Source: Pseudomonas grimontii (GTDB taxonomy: Bacteria > Pseudomonadota > Gammaproteobacteria > Pseudomonadales > Pseudomonadaceae). From it: DNA of 64,000 nucleotides. The notes below the pieces were generated by a model. It was not told where the DNA came from and did no database searches. It was given only the letters and a program-made list of their open reading frames with translations. Below, piece by piece: positions 1 to 10,052 of the stretch (its first letter is position 1; every line of letters begins with the position of its first letter). The stretch covers positions 1 to 64,000 of the forward strand of contig NZ_VFES01000029.1 in NCBI RefSeq assembly GCF_007858185.1, in the 5' to 3' direction. The translations under genes were made by a program, and so were the position numbers.

Positions 1-115
1 TTGACGACCATAGAGCATTGGAACCACCTGATCCCATCCCGAACTCAGTAGTGAAACGATGCATCGCCGATGGTAGTGTGGGGTTTCCCCATGTGAGAGT
101 AGGTCATCGTCAAGA
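1..115 (+). rRNA. rrf: 5S ribosomal RNA (5' end cut by a few bases)
   Basis: This is the 5S component of the large ribosomal subunit and the last gene of an rRNA operon that lies mostly upstream of the window. The 5' bases TTGACGA pair with TCGTCAA at about 108-114 to form the closing helix. The internal segments GATCCCATCCCGAACTCAG and GATGGTAGTGTGGGG are typical of gammaproteobacterial 5S. Probably two to four 5' bases are missing at the window edge. Confidence 0.95.
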
Positions 116-125
116 TTAAATTCCG

Positions 126-160
126 AACCCCATTTGCGAAAGCAGGTGGGGTTTTGTTTT
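126..160 (+). terminator. Rho-independent terminator of the rRNA operon
   Basis: AACCCCATTTGC pairs with GCAGGTGGGGTT through a GAAA tetraloop, with two G-U pairs, and is followed by a T-rich run. It lies just past the 5S gene, as expected for the end of an rrn operon. Confidence 0.85.
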
Positions 161-250
161 GCTCGGTCGAAAAGTGCGAAGAGGCGCCTCGGGGTGGCCT
201 TCAGTGCTAAAGTCCATGCCCTCGATTTTGCTTTTCCCAAGGAAGCCGTT

Positions 251-3200
251 ATGCCGGATGCGACGTCCCTCAGCGCTGGATTCATGGTGGTTCACGGCAA
301 CCGCTTGGACGAACTGCGCAGCCTAGTGGTGAGTTGGATGCGTCGTTACCCCCTGGCGCCCCTGGAAAACGAAATCGCCCTGGTACAAAGCAACGGCATT
401 GCCCAGTGGCTCAAACTGGCCTTGGCTGAAGATCCGGAAGATGACGATATGGGGGGCTGCGGAATCGCCGCAGCCATCGATGTACAGCTCCCTGGCAGCT
501 TCATGTGGCAGCTTTACCGCATGGTACTGGGACGTGACGAAATCCCTCCAAAATCCCTGCTCGATAAAGCCCCGCTCACTTGGCGCCTGATGCGCCTGCT
601 CCCGGAACTCATCAATCAACAGCACTTCGAGCCGTTGCAGCGCTTCTTGACCCACGACTCTGATCTGCGCAAACGCTACCAACTGGCGGAACGACTGGCG
701 GACCTGTTCGACCAATACCAGGTCTACCGTGCCGACTGGCTGGAGGACTGGGCCGCTGGCCGTCATCAATTGCGTAACGGTCGAGGCGAATCAAAGCCAC
801 TTAACCCTGCCAACTGCTGGCAGGCCGAGTTATGGCGTGCGCTGTTGTTGGACGTAGGTGAAGAGGGCATGGCTGAAAGCCGCGCCGGCGTGCATCAGCG
901 CTTCATCGAACGTATCAATACACTTGAGGAGGCACCGAAGGGACTGCCTTCTCGGGTGATTGTCTTCGGGATCTCGTCCTTACCCGCCCAAGCGCTCGAA
1001 GCGCTGGCCGGTCTGGCCCGTTTCAGTCAAGTCCTGCTGTGTGTGCACAATCCGTGTCGCCACCATTGGTCCGACATCGTGGCCGACAAAGACCTGCTGC
1101 GTAACGAATATAAACGCCAGGCGCGCAAAGCCGGAATGCCCGTTACCATCGACCCACAAACCCTGCACCAGCATGCCCATCCGCTGCTGGCCGCCTGGGG
1201 CAAACAAGGTCGCGACTACATCAGCCTGCTGGACAGTTACGACGATCCCAACAGCTACCGCGCGGCTTTTCGCGATGGTCGAATCGACCTGTTCAGCGAC
1301 AGCGAGCCCACCACACTGCTCAACCAGCTTCAGGACGACATCCTCGAACTACGCCCACTCAATGAGACTCGTGAGCTATGGCCCGCTGTCGATTTAGTGC
1401 GTGATACATCCATCCGCTTCCACATTGCCCACAGCGCCCAACGCGAAGTGGAGATTCTCCACGACCAATTGCTCCAACGCTTCAGCGCCGACCCCATGCT
1501 TCGCCCAAGGGACATCATCGTCATGGTCCCCGACGTCGACAGCTATGCGCCGCATATTCGCGCGGTATTCGGTCAACTGGACAGAATCGATCCCCGCTTC
1601 ATCCCCTTCACCCTGACCGATCAAGGCCAGCGCGGCCGCGATCCCCTGCTGATCGCCGTCGAACACCTGCTCAAACTCCCCGATAGCCGCTTTCCCGTCA
1701 GCGAGATTCTCGACCTGTTGGACGTCCCGGCCTTGCGCGAACGCTTCGCTATCAAGGAGCGCGATCTGCCTACGCTGCACCGCTGGATTGAAGGCGCCGG
1801 TATCCGTTGGGGGCTCAACGCCGAGCAACGCGCGGGTCTCGGTCTGCCGAGTGAGCTGGAACAAAACAGCTGGCGATTTGGCCTTCGCCGTATGCTTCTA
1901 GGCTATGCCGTCGGCACCGGTGCGGCCTGCGAAGGCATTGAGCCTTACGACGAAATCGGCGGGCTTGATGCGGCCTTGATCGGCCCGCTGGTCGCTTTAC
2001 TCGATGCGCTCAGCGATGCCCATCAAGCGCTGTCACAACCCGCAGCGCCCCACGAATGGGGCGAACGTCTGCAACGCCTGATGCAACTATTCTTTCTACC
2101 CAGCAGCGAGCACGACGACTACCTGTTGGGTCAGCTTGAGCACCTTAGAGAAACCTGGTTGGAAACCTGCGAGTCCGTCGGCCTGCAGGATGAGTTACCG
2201 CTTACCGTAGTCCGCGAAGCCTGGCTGGCCGGCCTGGACCAAGGCCGTCTGTCCCAGCGCTTCCTCGCCGGAGCTGTCAATTTCTGCACCTTGATGCCCA
2301 TGCGCGCGATTCCATTCAAGCTGGTGTGCCTGCTCGGCATGAACGACGGCGACTACCCACGCGCCCAGCCACCGCTGGATTTTGACCTGATGGGCAGCGA
2401 CTACCGTCCCGGCGACCGTTCGCGCCGCGAAGACGACCGTTACCTGCTACTCGAAGCCCTGCTGTCCGCCCGCGATCAGCTTTATATCAGCTGGGTCGGC
2501 CGGAGCATCCGCGATAACAGCGAGCGCCCGGCCTCTGTACTCATTGGCCAATTGCGGGACCATATCGCCAGTGGCTGGCACAACGCACAAGAAACGCCGC
2601 TACTGGACGCGATGACTCAGGAACACCCGCTTCAACCCTTCAGCGCCCGCTACTTCCACGACGGTGATCCGCTGTTCAGCTACGCCCGCGAATGGCAGTT
2701 ACTCCACGAAGCAGCGGATACCGTGTCAAAAGAAGACCCACTGGCGCAGCACCAACAAGAAGAACCCCTGAGCCTCGGCCAGTTACAGGATTTCCTGCGC
2801 AACCCGGTCAAACACTTCTTCAGCCAGCGTCTGAAAGTGTTCTTCGAAGCCGCCGAAGTACCGTTGGCCGATGAAGAGCCCTTCGTGCTTGACGCGCTGC
2901 AACGCTACAGCCTGAGCGATAGCCTATTGAACGCTGCGCTGTCCCAGCCCGAGCACCTCGACCAGGCCCTCAACGCCCAGGCCCTGCGGTTGCAAGGCAG
3001 TGGCTTGTTGCCGATGGTCGGCTTCGGCGAGTGCCTGCGCAACGAACTTATTGAGCCCTTGCCCGACTTGTTGCAACGCTACCAGCACTTGCTGGCTCTC
3101 TGGCCAACGCCACACACCGCTGCAGAACCGATCAGTTTCGAGCATCAAGGTATAGCGCTGGAAGGCTGGATCAGCGGGCTGCATCGACGCAGTGATGGCG

Positions 3201-3700
3201 GATTGTTAAGTGTGACCACCATCCCCAATAGCATCGGGTCGATCAAAACACGCAAATGGCATCGCCTGATCCGTCCCTGGGTCAATCATGTGGTGGCCTG
3301 CGCCTGCGGCCTGTCGTTGAGCACGGGGTTGGTGGCCAGTGACGATACGTTGCTACTGGCCCCGCTGGATCAGCCCATCGCCCGGGAAATCCTCGGCAAC
3401 CTGCTGTTGGCCTGGCACAACGGCATGAGCGAACCGCTCCCGGTCGCCGTCAAGACAGCCTTCGCCTGGCTCAGCCAAACCGATCCGGCCAAAGCCCACG
3501 CCGCCGCGAGCAAAGCCTATGAAGGCGACGGCCTGACCACCGACGGTGAGCGCCGCGAAACCCCGGCGCTCACCCGACAGTTTCCCGATTACGCCGCCCT
3601 GGTCGCCAGCGAAGAATTCGAAGGCTGGTGCGAAACCTTGTATCGACCGCTCATCAACGCCCCATGGCGATCACTCACAGGCGAGGAGGCCGGCGCATGA
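251..3700 (+). CDS. recC: RecBCD exonuclease V, subunit RecC
   Basis: RecC is the non-catalytic scaffold of the RecBCD helicase-nuclease. It splits the duplex and recognises Chi during repair of double-strand breaks in the cytoplasm. The 1149-residue product is close in length to E. coli RecC (1122) and opens with the typical FMVVHGNRLDELRSLV segment. An upstream ATG in frame at 134 lies inside the rRNA terminator, so I chose ATG 251, which has AAGGAA 6 bases upstream. The stop overlaps the recB start (ATGA), and recB and recD follow in the same style, so the three subunits are translationally coupled. The order recC-recB-recD without ptrA is usual for Pseudomonas. Confidence 0.95.
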   Translation: MPDATSLSAGFMVVHGNRLDELRSLVVSWMRRYPLAPLENEIALVQSNGIAQWLKLALAEDPEDDDMGGCGIAAAIDVQLPGSFMWQLYRMVLGRDEIPPKSLLDKAPLTWRLMRLLPELINQQHFEPLQRFLTHDSDLRKRYQLAERLADLFDQYQVYRADWLEDWAAGRHQLRNGRGESKPLNPANCWQAELWRALLLDVGEEGMAESRAGVHQRFIERINTLEEAPKGLPSRVIVFGISSLPAQALEALAGLARFSQVLLCVHNPCRHHWSDIVADKDLLRNEYKRQARKAGMPVTIDPQTLHQHAHPLLAAWGKQGRDYISLLDSYDDPNSYRAAFRDGRIDLFSDSEPTTLLNQLQDDILELRPLNETRELWPAVDLVRDTSIRFHIAHSAQREVEILHDQLLQRFSADPMLRPRDIIVMVPDVDSYAPHIRAVFGQLDRIDPRFIPFTLTDQGQRGRDPLLIAVEHLLKLPDSRFPVSEILDLLDVPALRERFAIKERDLPTLHRWIEGAGIRWGLNAEQRAGLGLPSELEQNSWRFGLRRMLLGYAVGTGAACEGIEPYDEIGGLDAALIGPLVALLDALSDAHQALSQPAAPHEWGERLQRLMQLFFLPSSEHDDYLLGQLEHLRETWLETCESVGLQDELPLTVVREAWLAGLDQGRLSQRFLAGAVNFCTLMPMRAIPFKLVCLLGMNDGDYPRAQPPLDFDLMGSDYRPGDRSRREDDRYLLLEALLSARDQLYISWVGRSIRDNSERPASVLIGQLRDHIASGWHNAQETPLLDAMTQEHPLQPFSARYFHDGDPLFSYAREWQLLHEAADTVSKEDPLAQHQQEEPLSLGQLQDFLRNPVKHFFSQRLKVFFEAAEVPLADEEPFVLDALQRYSLSDSLLNAALSQPEHLDQALNAQALRLQGSGLLPMVGFGECLRNELIEPLPDLLQRYQHLLALWPTPHTAAEPISFEHQGIALEGWISGLHRRSDGGLLSVTTIPNSIGSIKTRKWHRLIRPWVNHVVACACGLSLSTGLVASDDTLLLAPLDQPIAREILGNLLLAWHNGMSEPLPVAVKTAFAWLSQTDPAKAHAAASKAYEGDGLTTDGERRETPALTRQFPDYAALVASEEFEGWCETLYRPLINAPWRSLTGEEAGA

Positions 3701-6700
3701 GCAGCAAACCCTTGGCCCTGGCCTTCCCGTTGCATGGCAGCCAGCTGATTGAAGCCAGCGCCGGCACCGGCAAGACCTTCACCATCTCCGCCTTGTACCT
3801 GCGCCTGGTCCTTGGCCACGGTGGTGATGAGTCCGGTTTCGGTCGTGAACTGTTACCGCCGCAAATCCTCGTGGTGACCTTTACCGATGCCGCCACCAAA
3901 GAGCTGCGTGAGCGCATCCGCATTCGTTTGGCCGAAGCCGCGCGTTTCTTTCGCAAGGAGATTGAACAGCCCGACACGTTGATCGCCGACCTGCGTGCGC
4001 AATACCTCCCCGAGCAATGGCCCGCCTGCGCCAACCGCCTGGACATCGCTGCCCAGTGGATGGATGAAGCGGCGGTTTCCACGATTCACAGTTGGTGCCA
4101 GCGCATGCTGCGCGAACACGCGTTCGACAGCGGCAGCCTGTTCACCCAGACCTTGGAAACCGATCACAGCGACCTGCTCGGCGAAGTGCTGCGCGATTAT
4201 TGGCGGCTGTTTTGCTACCCGATGCACGACGACGCGCTCAATTGGGTACGCAGCAACTGGGGCGGCCCGGCCGCGTTGATGCCACGCGTACGCGCACTGT
4301 TCGGCAGTGAGCGGCCGACCGACGAGCCCCGCGAGCCCGCCGAGCTGATCAACGCCTGCCTGCAAGAGCGCCGCGAAGCGCTGGTCGCACTCAAAGCCCC
4401 TTGGCAGCAATGGGCTGCCGAGTTGCGCGAAATCTGCCTGCAAGCCGTGGCCGCCAAAGCCGTCGACGGCCGCAAGATGCAAGCGCGTTACTTCGAGCCC
4501 TGGTTCGAAAAGATCAGCGCCTGGGCCGCTGACGAAACCCTCGAGCAACTGGACATCGGCACCGGCTTCACCCGCCTCACCCCCGACGGCATGGCCGAAG
4601 CCTGGAAGGGCGACCCGCCGCAACACCCCGGCATCGACGCCATGGCCAGCCTCAAGGCCGCCCTCGACGCGCTGCCAACCCCCGACGCCGCCGTGTTGCA
4701 ACACGCAGCCGGTTGGGTCGGTAAACGCTTCGAAGAAGAAAAACGCCGTCGTGCCGAAATGGGCTTTGACGACATGCTGATCCGCCTCAACGCCGCCCTG
4801 CAAGCCGATGGCGGCGAGCGCCTGGCCAGTGTGATCCGCGAGCAGTTCCCGGTGGCCCTGATCGATGAATTCCAGGACACCGACCCGGTGCAATACAGCA
4901 TCTTCGACAGCATCTACCGTATCGAAGAGAACCACCTCGACAGCGGCCTGTTCCTGATTGGCGACCCCAAGCAAGCGATCTACGCCTTCCGCGGCGCCGA
5001 TATCTACACCTACCTGCGCGCGCGTAAATCCACGATCGGCCGTCATCACACCCTGGGCACCAACTTCCGTTCCAGCCATGCGATGGTCGAGGCGGTGAAC
5101 CATGTGTTCCAGCGGGCGGAAACGGGCCGGGGCGCGTTCCTGTTCCGGGAGTCGAATGGCGACAACCCGGTGCCGTTCCACCCGGTGTTATCCCAAGACC
5201 GCAAGGAGAAGTTGCAGGTCGACGGCCAAACGTTGCCGGCGATGAACCTTTGGCACCTGCCCACCGACCAGCCGGTTTCCAACGCTGTATACCGCCAACA
5301 ACTGGCCGGCGCCTGTGCAACGCACATTGTCGAGTTGCTCAACGGCGGGCAGCAAGGTACGGCGGGTTTCCTGCAAGCGGACGACAGCTTCAAAGGCGTA
5401 CTGCCGTCGGACATCGCCATCCTCGTGCGCGACGGCAAGGAAGCCCAAGCCGTGCGCGCCGAGTTGGCCGCCCGTGGCGTGCGCAGCGTGTACCTGTCGG
5501 ATAAGGACTCGGTCTTCGCCGCCCAGGAAGCCCACGATCTGCTCGCCTGGCTCAAGGCCTGTGCCGAGCCGGACGTCGAGCGGCCGCTGCGGGCAGCCCT
5601 GGCTTGCGTCACCTTGAACCTGTCACTGCCGGAACTGGAGCGTCTGAACCAGGACGAACTGGCGTGGGAAAGCCGCGTGATGCAGTTCCGTGGCTACCGC
5701 GCGATCTGGCGTACCCAAGGCGTGCTGCCGATGCTGCGTCGCCTGCTGCACGACTTCAAGCTGCCGCAAACCCTGATTGCCCGTAGTGACGGTGAACGTG
5801 TGCTGACCAACCTCTTGCACCTCAGCGAGTTGTTGCAACAAGCCGCGTCGGAACTGGACGGTGAACAGGCGTTGATCCGTCACTTGGCCGAACACCTCGC
5901 GTTGTCCGGCCAAGCCGGTGAAGAGCAAATCCTGCGCCTGGAAAGTGATGAGCAACTGGTCAAGGTCGTGACCATTCACAAATCCAAGGGCCTGGAATAC
6001 GACCTGGTCTTCCTGCCTTTCATCTGCTCGGTCAAGCCGGTCGACGGTAGTCGCCTACCGCTGCATTACCACGATGAACACGGCAAATCCCACGTCAGCC
6101 TGCGCCCGACCGCCGAGTTGATCGCCCAGGCCGACGATGAGCGCCTGGCCGAAGACCTGCGTTTGTTCTACGTGGCCCTGACCCGCGCCAAACATGCCTG
6201 CTGGCTCGGCGTCGCCGACCTCAAGCGTGGCAACAGCAACAGCTCGGTATTGCACCTGTCAGCGTTGGGTTACTTGCTCGGTGCCGGTGCGTCGTTGAGC
6301 GAATCCGCCGGCCTCGCGCGTTGGCTGCTGGATCTTCAGGACGGCTGCCCGGCCATCCACTACGCCGCTGTGCCCGACGCCCAAGACATCCTGTTCCACC
6401 CGCCGCGCAACACCGCCAACTTGCTCGCTCCCTTGTTGCCTAAGCGCAAGGCCGCCGAGAACTGGTGGATCGCGTCCTACAGTGCCTTGCGCATTGGCGA
6501 CAGCATGAGTGTCGCCCACCTCGAGGCGCCCGAAAGCCCACAGGCGCAAAAGCTGTTCGATGACGAACGCCTCGATCCCGACGCACCGCGTGAAGTGGCG
6601 GCGTCCGGCGCAGACATTCACCGTTTCCCACGCGGTCCGAACCCCGGCACCTTCCTTCACGGTCTGCTGGAGTGGGCCGGGGAAGAAGGCTTCAATGTGA

Positions 6701-7371
6701 CGCCGCAAGCCATCGAACACGCCGTAGGCGCGCGCTGCAATCGCCGCAACTGGGAAGGCTGGATCGTCACCCTCAGCCACTGGCTGGGCCATCTGCTGCA
6801 AACGCCGCTGCCGGTGGATAACGACCAGGTCGCGCTGAGCAACCTGCAGCACTACCAGATCGAAATGGAGTTCTGGTTCGCCAGCCATAAAGTCGACGTG
6901 CTTGCCCTCGACAAGCTGGTGTGCCAGTACACCCACGATGGCGTCTCCCGTGTCTCAGCCGAACCGGTGCTGCTCAACGGCATGTTCAAGGGTTTTATCG
7001 ACCTGACTTTCGAACACGATGGCCGCTATTACGTGGCTGACTACAAATCGAACTGGCTCGGCCCCGACGATTCGGCCTACACCCAGGACGCCATGGAACA
7101 GTCGATCCTCGAGCATCGGTACGACCTGCAATACGTGCTTTACCTGCTCGCGCTGCATCGTCAACTCAAGGCACGCCTGCCGGACTACGACTACGACCGT
7201 CATGTCGGCGGCGCGTTGTACCTGTTCCTGCGCGGCACTCAGGCTGTCAGCCGAGGGGCGTTTTTCACCCGGCCGCCACGGGAACTGATCGAAAGCCTGG
7301 ACCTGCTGTTCCAGGGTAAGCCCATCCCGCCCAAGGTTGAGCCCGCCTGGGAACAAGGAGTGTTGTTATGA
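3697..7371 (+). CDS. recB: RecBCD exonuclease V, subunit RecB (helicase and nuclease)
   Basis: RecB is the 3'-5' SF1A helicase and the only nuclease of RecBCD, and it loads RecA after Chi. The product has 1224 residues. The Walker A motif EASAGTGKT lies at 19-27 and the Walker B motif IDEFQDTD at 389-396. Helicase motif VVTIHKSKGLEYD and the motif VI segment LFYVALTRAKHACW follow. The C-terminal nuclease domain carries YYVADYKSNW with D1115 and K1117, matching the catalytic Asp and Lys of E. coli RecB. ATG 3697 overlaps the recC stop and has GAGGAGG upstream, so it is preferred over the longer in-frame start at 3628. Confidence 0.96.
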   Translation: MSSKPLALAFPLHGSQLIEASAGTGKTFTISALYLRLVLGHGGDESGFGRELLPPQILVVTFTDAATKELRERIRIRLAEAARFFRKEIEQPDTLIADLRAQYLPEQWPACANRLDIAAQWMDEAAVSTIHSWCQRMLREHAFDSGSLFTQTLETDHSDLLGEVLRDYWRLFCYPMHDDALNWVRSNWGGPAALMPRVRALFGSERPTDEPREPAELINACLQERREALVALKAPWQQWAAELREICLQAVAAKAVDGRKMQARYFEPWFEKISAWAADETLEQLDIGTGFTRLTPDGMAEAWKGDPPQHPGIDAMASLKAALDALPTPDAAVLQHAAGWVGKRFEEEKRRRAEMGFDDMLIRLNAALQADGGERLASVIREQFPVALIDEFQDTDPVQYSIFDSIYRIEENHLDSGLFLIGDPKQAIYAFRGADIYTYLRARKSTIGRHHTLGTNFRSSHAMVEAVNHVFQRAETGRGAFLFRESNGDNPVPFHPVLSQDRKEKLQVDGQTLPAMNLWHLPTDQPVSNAVYRQQLAGACATHIVELLNGGQQGTAGFLQADDSFKGVLPSDIAILVRDGKEAQAVRAELAARGVRSVYLSDKDSVFAAQEAHDLLAWLKACAEPDVERPLRAALACVTLNLSLPELERLNQDELAWESRVMQFRGYRAIWRTQGVLPMLRRLLHDFKLPQTLIARSDGERVLTNLLHLSELLQQAASELDGEQALIRHLAEHLALSGQAGEEQILRLESDEQLVKVVTIHKSKGLEYDLVFLPFICSVKPVDGSRLPLHYHDEHGKSHVSLRPTAELIAQADDERLAEDLRLFYVALTRAKHACWLGVADLKRGNSNSSVLHLSALGYLLGAGASLSESAGLARWLLDLQDGCPAIHYAAVPDAQDILFHPPRNTANLLAPLLPKRKAAENWWIASYSALRIGDSMSVAHLEAPESPQAQKLFDDERLDPDAPREVAASGADIHRFPRGPNPGTFLHGLLEWAGEEGFNVTPQAIEHAVGARCNRRNWEGWIVTLSHWLGHLLQTPLPVDNDQVALSNLQHYQIEMEFWFASHKVDVLALDKLVCQYTHDGVSRVSAEPVLLNGMFKGFIDLTFEHDGRYYVADYKSNWLGPDDSAYTQDAMEQSILEHRYDLQYVLYLLALHRQLKARLPDYDYDRHVGGALYLFLRGTQAVSRGAFFTRPPRELIESLDLLFQGKPIPPKVEPAWEQGVLL

Positions 7372-9473
7372 GCCTGTCGCCGTTACCGCTTGAGGCGTTA
7401 GCGCCCTTGAGCCGCGCCGCCGACCTGGTGCACCTGCTGGAGCGTTGGGTTGAGCGGGGTTGGCTGCGGGCGTTGGACAAGGCCTTCGTGGGCTTCCTGC
7501 ACGAACTCGATCCACACGCCGACCCCTTGGTGCTACTGGCGGCGGCGCTGACCAGCCATCAACTGGGCCACGGCCATGTGTGCCTGGACCTGTTCGAAAC
7601 CCTCAAAGCGCCGGATTTTGCCCTGTCCTTGCCGCCCGAAGGCGACCTGCAAACCGGCGCCATGCTACTGCCGTCGCAGTTGCTCGACGGCCTCGACGGC
7701 GCCCACTGGTGCCATGCACTGGCCGTCAGCCCGTTGGTCGCCCTGGCGATGGACGGCAGCGAATCGGCACACAGCCGTCCCCTGGTACTGTCGGGAAAAC
7801 GTCTGTACCTGCGCCGCTACTGGACCTACGAGCGACGCATCGACACCGCCTTGCGCCTGCGTCTCGCCACCCAGGAAAGCGTCGCCGCCGATTTGCCCCA
7901 GCGCTTGAATGGCTTGTTTGACCAGCCGGCGCCCGATGGCGTGATCGACTGGCAGAAACTCGCCTGCGCCCTGGCCACCCGCGGTGCATTCAGCATCGTC
8001 ACCGGCGGGCCCGGCACCGGCAAGACCACCACCGTGGTGCGCCTGCTCGCGTTCTTGCAGGCGCCGGCCGTGGAGTCCGGCAGCCCGTTGCGCATCCGCT
8101 TGGCCGCGCCTACCGGTAAAGCCGCCGCGCGCTTGACCGAATCCATCAGCCAGCAAGTGCTGTCGTTGAAAGTGCCGCAAAGCGTGAAGGAAAAGATCCC
8201 GACCCAGGTCACCACGGTGCACCGCTTGCTGGGCAGCCGTCCGGGCACTCGGCACTTCCGCCATCACCTTGGCAACCCGTTGCCCCTGGATGTGCTGGTG
8301 GTGGACGAAGCCTCGATGATCGACCTGGAAATGATGGCTAACCTGCTGGACGCGTTACCGCCCCATGCCCGCCTGGTGTTGCTGGGCGACAAGGACCAAC
8401 TCGCCTCGGTAGAGGCCGGCGCCGTGCTCGGTGATTTGTGCCGCGACGCCGAAGCTGGCTGGTACAGCCCCCACACCCGCCAATGGCTGCAAACCGTCAG
8501 TGGCGAAGACCTCAGCGCCAGTGGCCTGCACGAAGACCTTGATGGCAGCCATCCCCTGGCGCAGCAAGTGGTGATGCTGCGCTACTCGCGCCGTTTCGGC
8601 GAAGGCAGTGGCATCGGCCAACTGGCACGCTGGGTCAACCAGCAAAATGCCGAAGAGGCCCGCAAGCTGCTGGCCGCGGGCAGCCACCGCGACCTGTTCT
8701 GCGTCAGCCTCAAAGGCGAGCACGACCACGCCCTGGAGCGCCTGGTGCTGGACGGGCAGGGCGACGGCGCCGAGGGTTATCGCCATTACCTCAACCTGCT
8801 GCACAGCGCGCGGCCCGCCGTCGACACCCCGCGTGACGACCTCGCCTGGACCCAATGGGCACAACAGCTGCTGCAAGCCTTTGATGCGTTCCAACTGCTC
8901 TGCGCCGTACGCAAGGGCCCTTGGGGAGTGGAGGGGCTGAACCTGCGCATCACGGCCGCCTTGCGCAAAGTGCGGCTGATCGAGGGTGATGAGCAATGGT
9001 ACGAAGGCCGCCCGGTGCTGATGACCCGCAACGATTACGGCCTGGGCTTGATGAACGGCGATATAGGCATCGCCCTCAAACTGCCTGAAAGCGATGGCGG
9101 GCCCCAGGTGCTGCGCGTTGCTTTCCCACGTAACGATGGCCAGGGCGGCGTGCGATTTGTACTTCCCAGCCGTCTCAATGATGTGGAAACTGTGTACGCC
9201 ATGACCGTGCACAAATCCCAGGGCTCGGAATTCACCCACACCGCGCTGATCCTGCCGGACGCGCTGAACCCGGTACTCACCAAAGAGTTGATCTACACCG
9301 GTATTACCCGCGCCAAGCGCTGGTTCAGCCTGATCGAACCCCGTGGCGGCGTGTTTGAAGAGGCCGTGCGACGCAAGGTCAAACGCTTGAGTGGGTTGAT
9401 GCTGGAGTTGGGTCAGGAGCCAGAAATATCTGATGCTGTGCTATCGTTGCGGCATCACCCCGAAAACACCTGA
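7368..9473 (+). CDS. recD: RecBCD exonuclease V, subunit RecD (5'-3' helicase)
   Basis: RecD is the fast 5'-3' SF1B helicase of RecBCD and controls nuclease activity before Chi. The 701-residue product has an N-terminal RecB-interaction region, then Walker A GGPGTGKTTT with K219, Walker B VLVVDEASMID, motif III LLGDKDQLASVEAG and the C-terminal UvrD-like motif YAMTVHKSQGSEF, ending with LIYTGITRAKRW. It is somewhat longer than E. coli RecD (608), with an insertion between motifs III and IV around residues 370-520. The start codon overlaps the recB stop (ATGA). Confidence 0.96.
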   Translation: MSLSPLPLEALAPLSRAADLVHLLERWVERGWLRALDKAFVGFLHELDPHADPLVLLAAALTSHQLGHGHVCLDLFETLKAPDFALSLPPEGDLQTGAMLLPSQLLDGLDGAHWCHALAVSPLVALAMDGSESAHSRPLVLSGKRLYLRRYWTYERRIDTALRLRLATQESVAADLPQRLNGLFDQPAPDGVIDWQKLACALATRGAFSIVTGGPGTGKTTTVVRLLAFLQAPAVESGSPLRIRLAAPTGKAAARLTESISQQVLSLKVPQSVKEKIPTQVTTVHRLLGSRPGTRHFRHHLGNPLPLDVLVVDEASMIDLEMMANLLDALPPHARLVLLGDKDQLASVEAGAVLGDLCRDAEAGWYSPHTRQWLQTVSGEDLSASGLHEDLDGSHPLAQQVVMLRYSRRFGEGSGIGQLARWVNQQNAEEARKLLAAGSHRDLFCVSLKGEHDHALERLVLDGQGDGAEGYRHYLNLLHSARPAVDTPRDDLAWTQWAQQLLQAFDAFQLLCAVRKGPWGVEGLNLRITAALRKVRLIEGDEQWYEGRPVLMTRNDYGLGLMNGDIGIALKLPESDGGPQVLRVAFPRNDGQGGVRFVLPSRLNDVETVYAMTVHKSQGSEFTHTALILPDALNPVLTKELIYTGITRAKRWFSLIEPRGGVFEEAVRRKVKRLSGLMLELGQEPEISDAVLSLRHHPENT

Positions 9474-9485
9474 GAGTATCGCTGC

Positions 9486-10052
9486 ATGAACGTGGCCGTC
9501 TCGCCTACAGAGCTTGGTTTGAGCTGGAGACGCCTGCTGCTGATGGCGGTTCTATGCCTGCTGGCGCCCCGCGTATTTGCCGAGGCTCCGGGCCCGGCTG
9601 ACCAGCGCGCCCAGGCGGTCACCCAAGTCGTACTCGGTATCCTCAGCTATGCTCGCTGGCCAGTAGAGCCTGAGCAACTGCGCCTGTGCATCGTCGGCCC
9701 GACCCAATACACCGACGACCTGATCAAAGGCACCACCCAGGCCACCGGCCGTCCGGTGGTGGTGCAGCGCCTGCTGGTCGACCACCCCGATGTCGTCAAC
9801 GCCTGCGATGCCGTGTACATCGGCAAACTCAGCAGTGACGAACGCAGCCGTCTGTTTGCCTCGTTGATCGGCCACCCGGTGCTCAGCATCAGCGAAGGCG
9901 GCGACCAGTGCACCGTGGGCAGCCTGTTCTGCCTGCGGGTAGGCGATGAGCAAGTGTCGTTTGAGGTCAACCTCGACTCGGTGGCGCGCAGCGGCGTGCG
10001 CATTCATCCCAGCGTGTTGCAATTGTCCCGTCGACGGGCACCTGCGCCATGA
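9486..10052 (+). CDS. yfiR: YfiR-family periplasmic repressor of YfiN
   Basis: YfiR is a periplasmic protein that in P. aeruginosa binds and inhibits the diguanylate cyclase YfiN, linking envelope stress to cyclic di-GMP, biofilm and small-colony growth. The 188-residue product has an N-terminal hydrophobic segment ending in PRVFAEA, which looks like a signal peptide cleaved near residue 33. It then has a YfiR-type domain with several cysteines (CIVG, VNACDAVY, DQCTVGSLFC), consistent with the disulfides known in this family. The gene starts 12 bases after recD and its stop overlaps the yfiN start (ATGA). The order yfiR-yfiN-yfiB is that of P. aeruginosa. Confidence 0.88.
   Translation: MNVAVSPTELGLSWRRLLLMAVLCLLAPRVFAEAPGPADQRAQAVTQVVLGILSYARWPVEPEQLRLCIVGPTQYTDDLIKGTTQATGRPVVVQRLLVDHPDVVNACDAVYIGKLSSDERSRLFASLIGHPVLSISEGGDQCTVGSLFCLRVGDEQVSFEVNLDSVARSGVRIHPSVLQLSRRRAPAP

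Noticed and set aside
134..250. Upstream extension of recC from ATG 134
   Set aside because: The extra 39 residues would begin within the rRNA terminator, have no ribosome site and are not part of the family.
3853..5181. 442-residue minus-strand frame opposite recB
   Set aside because: It lies wholly within recB, with no ribosome site and no recognisable motif.
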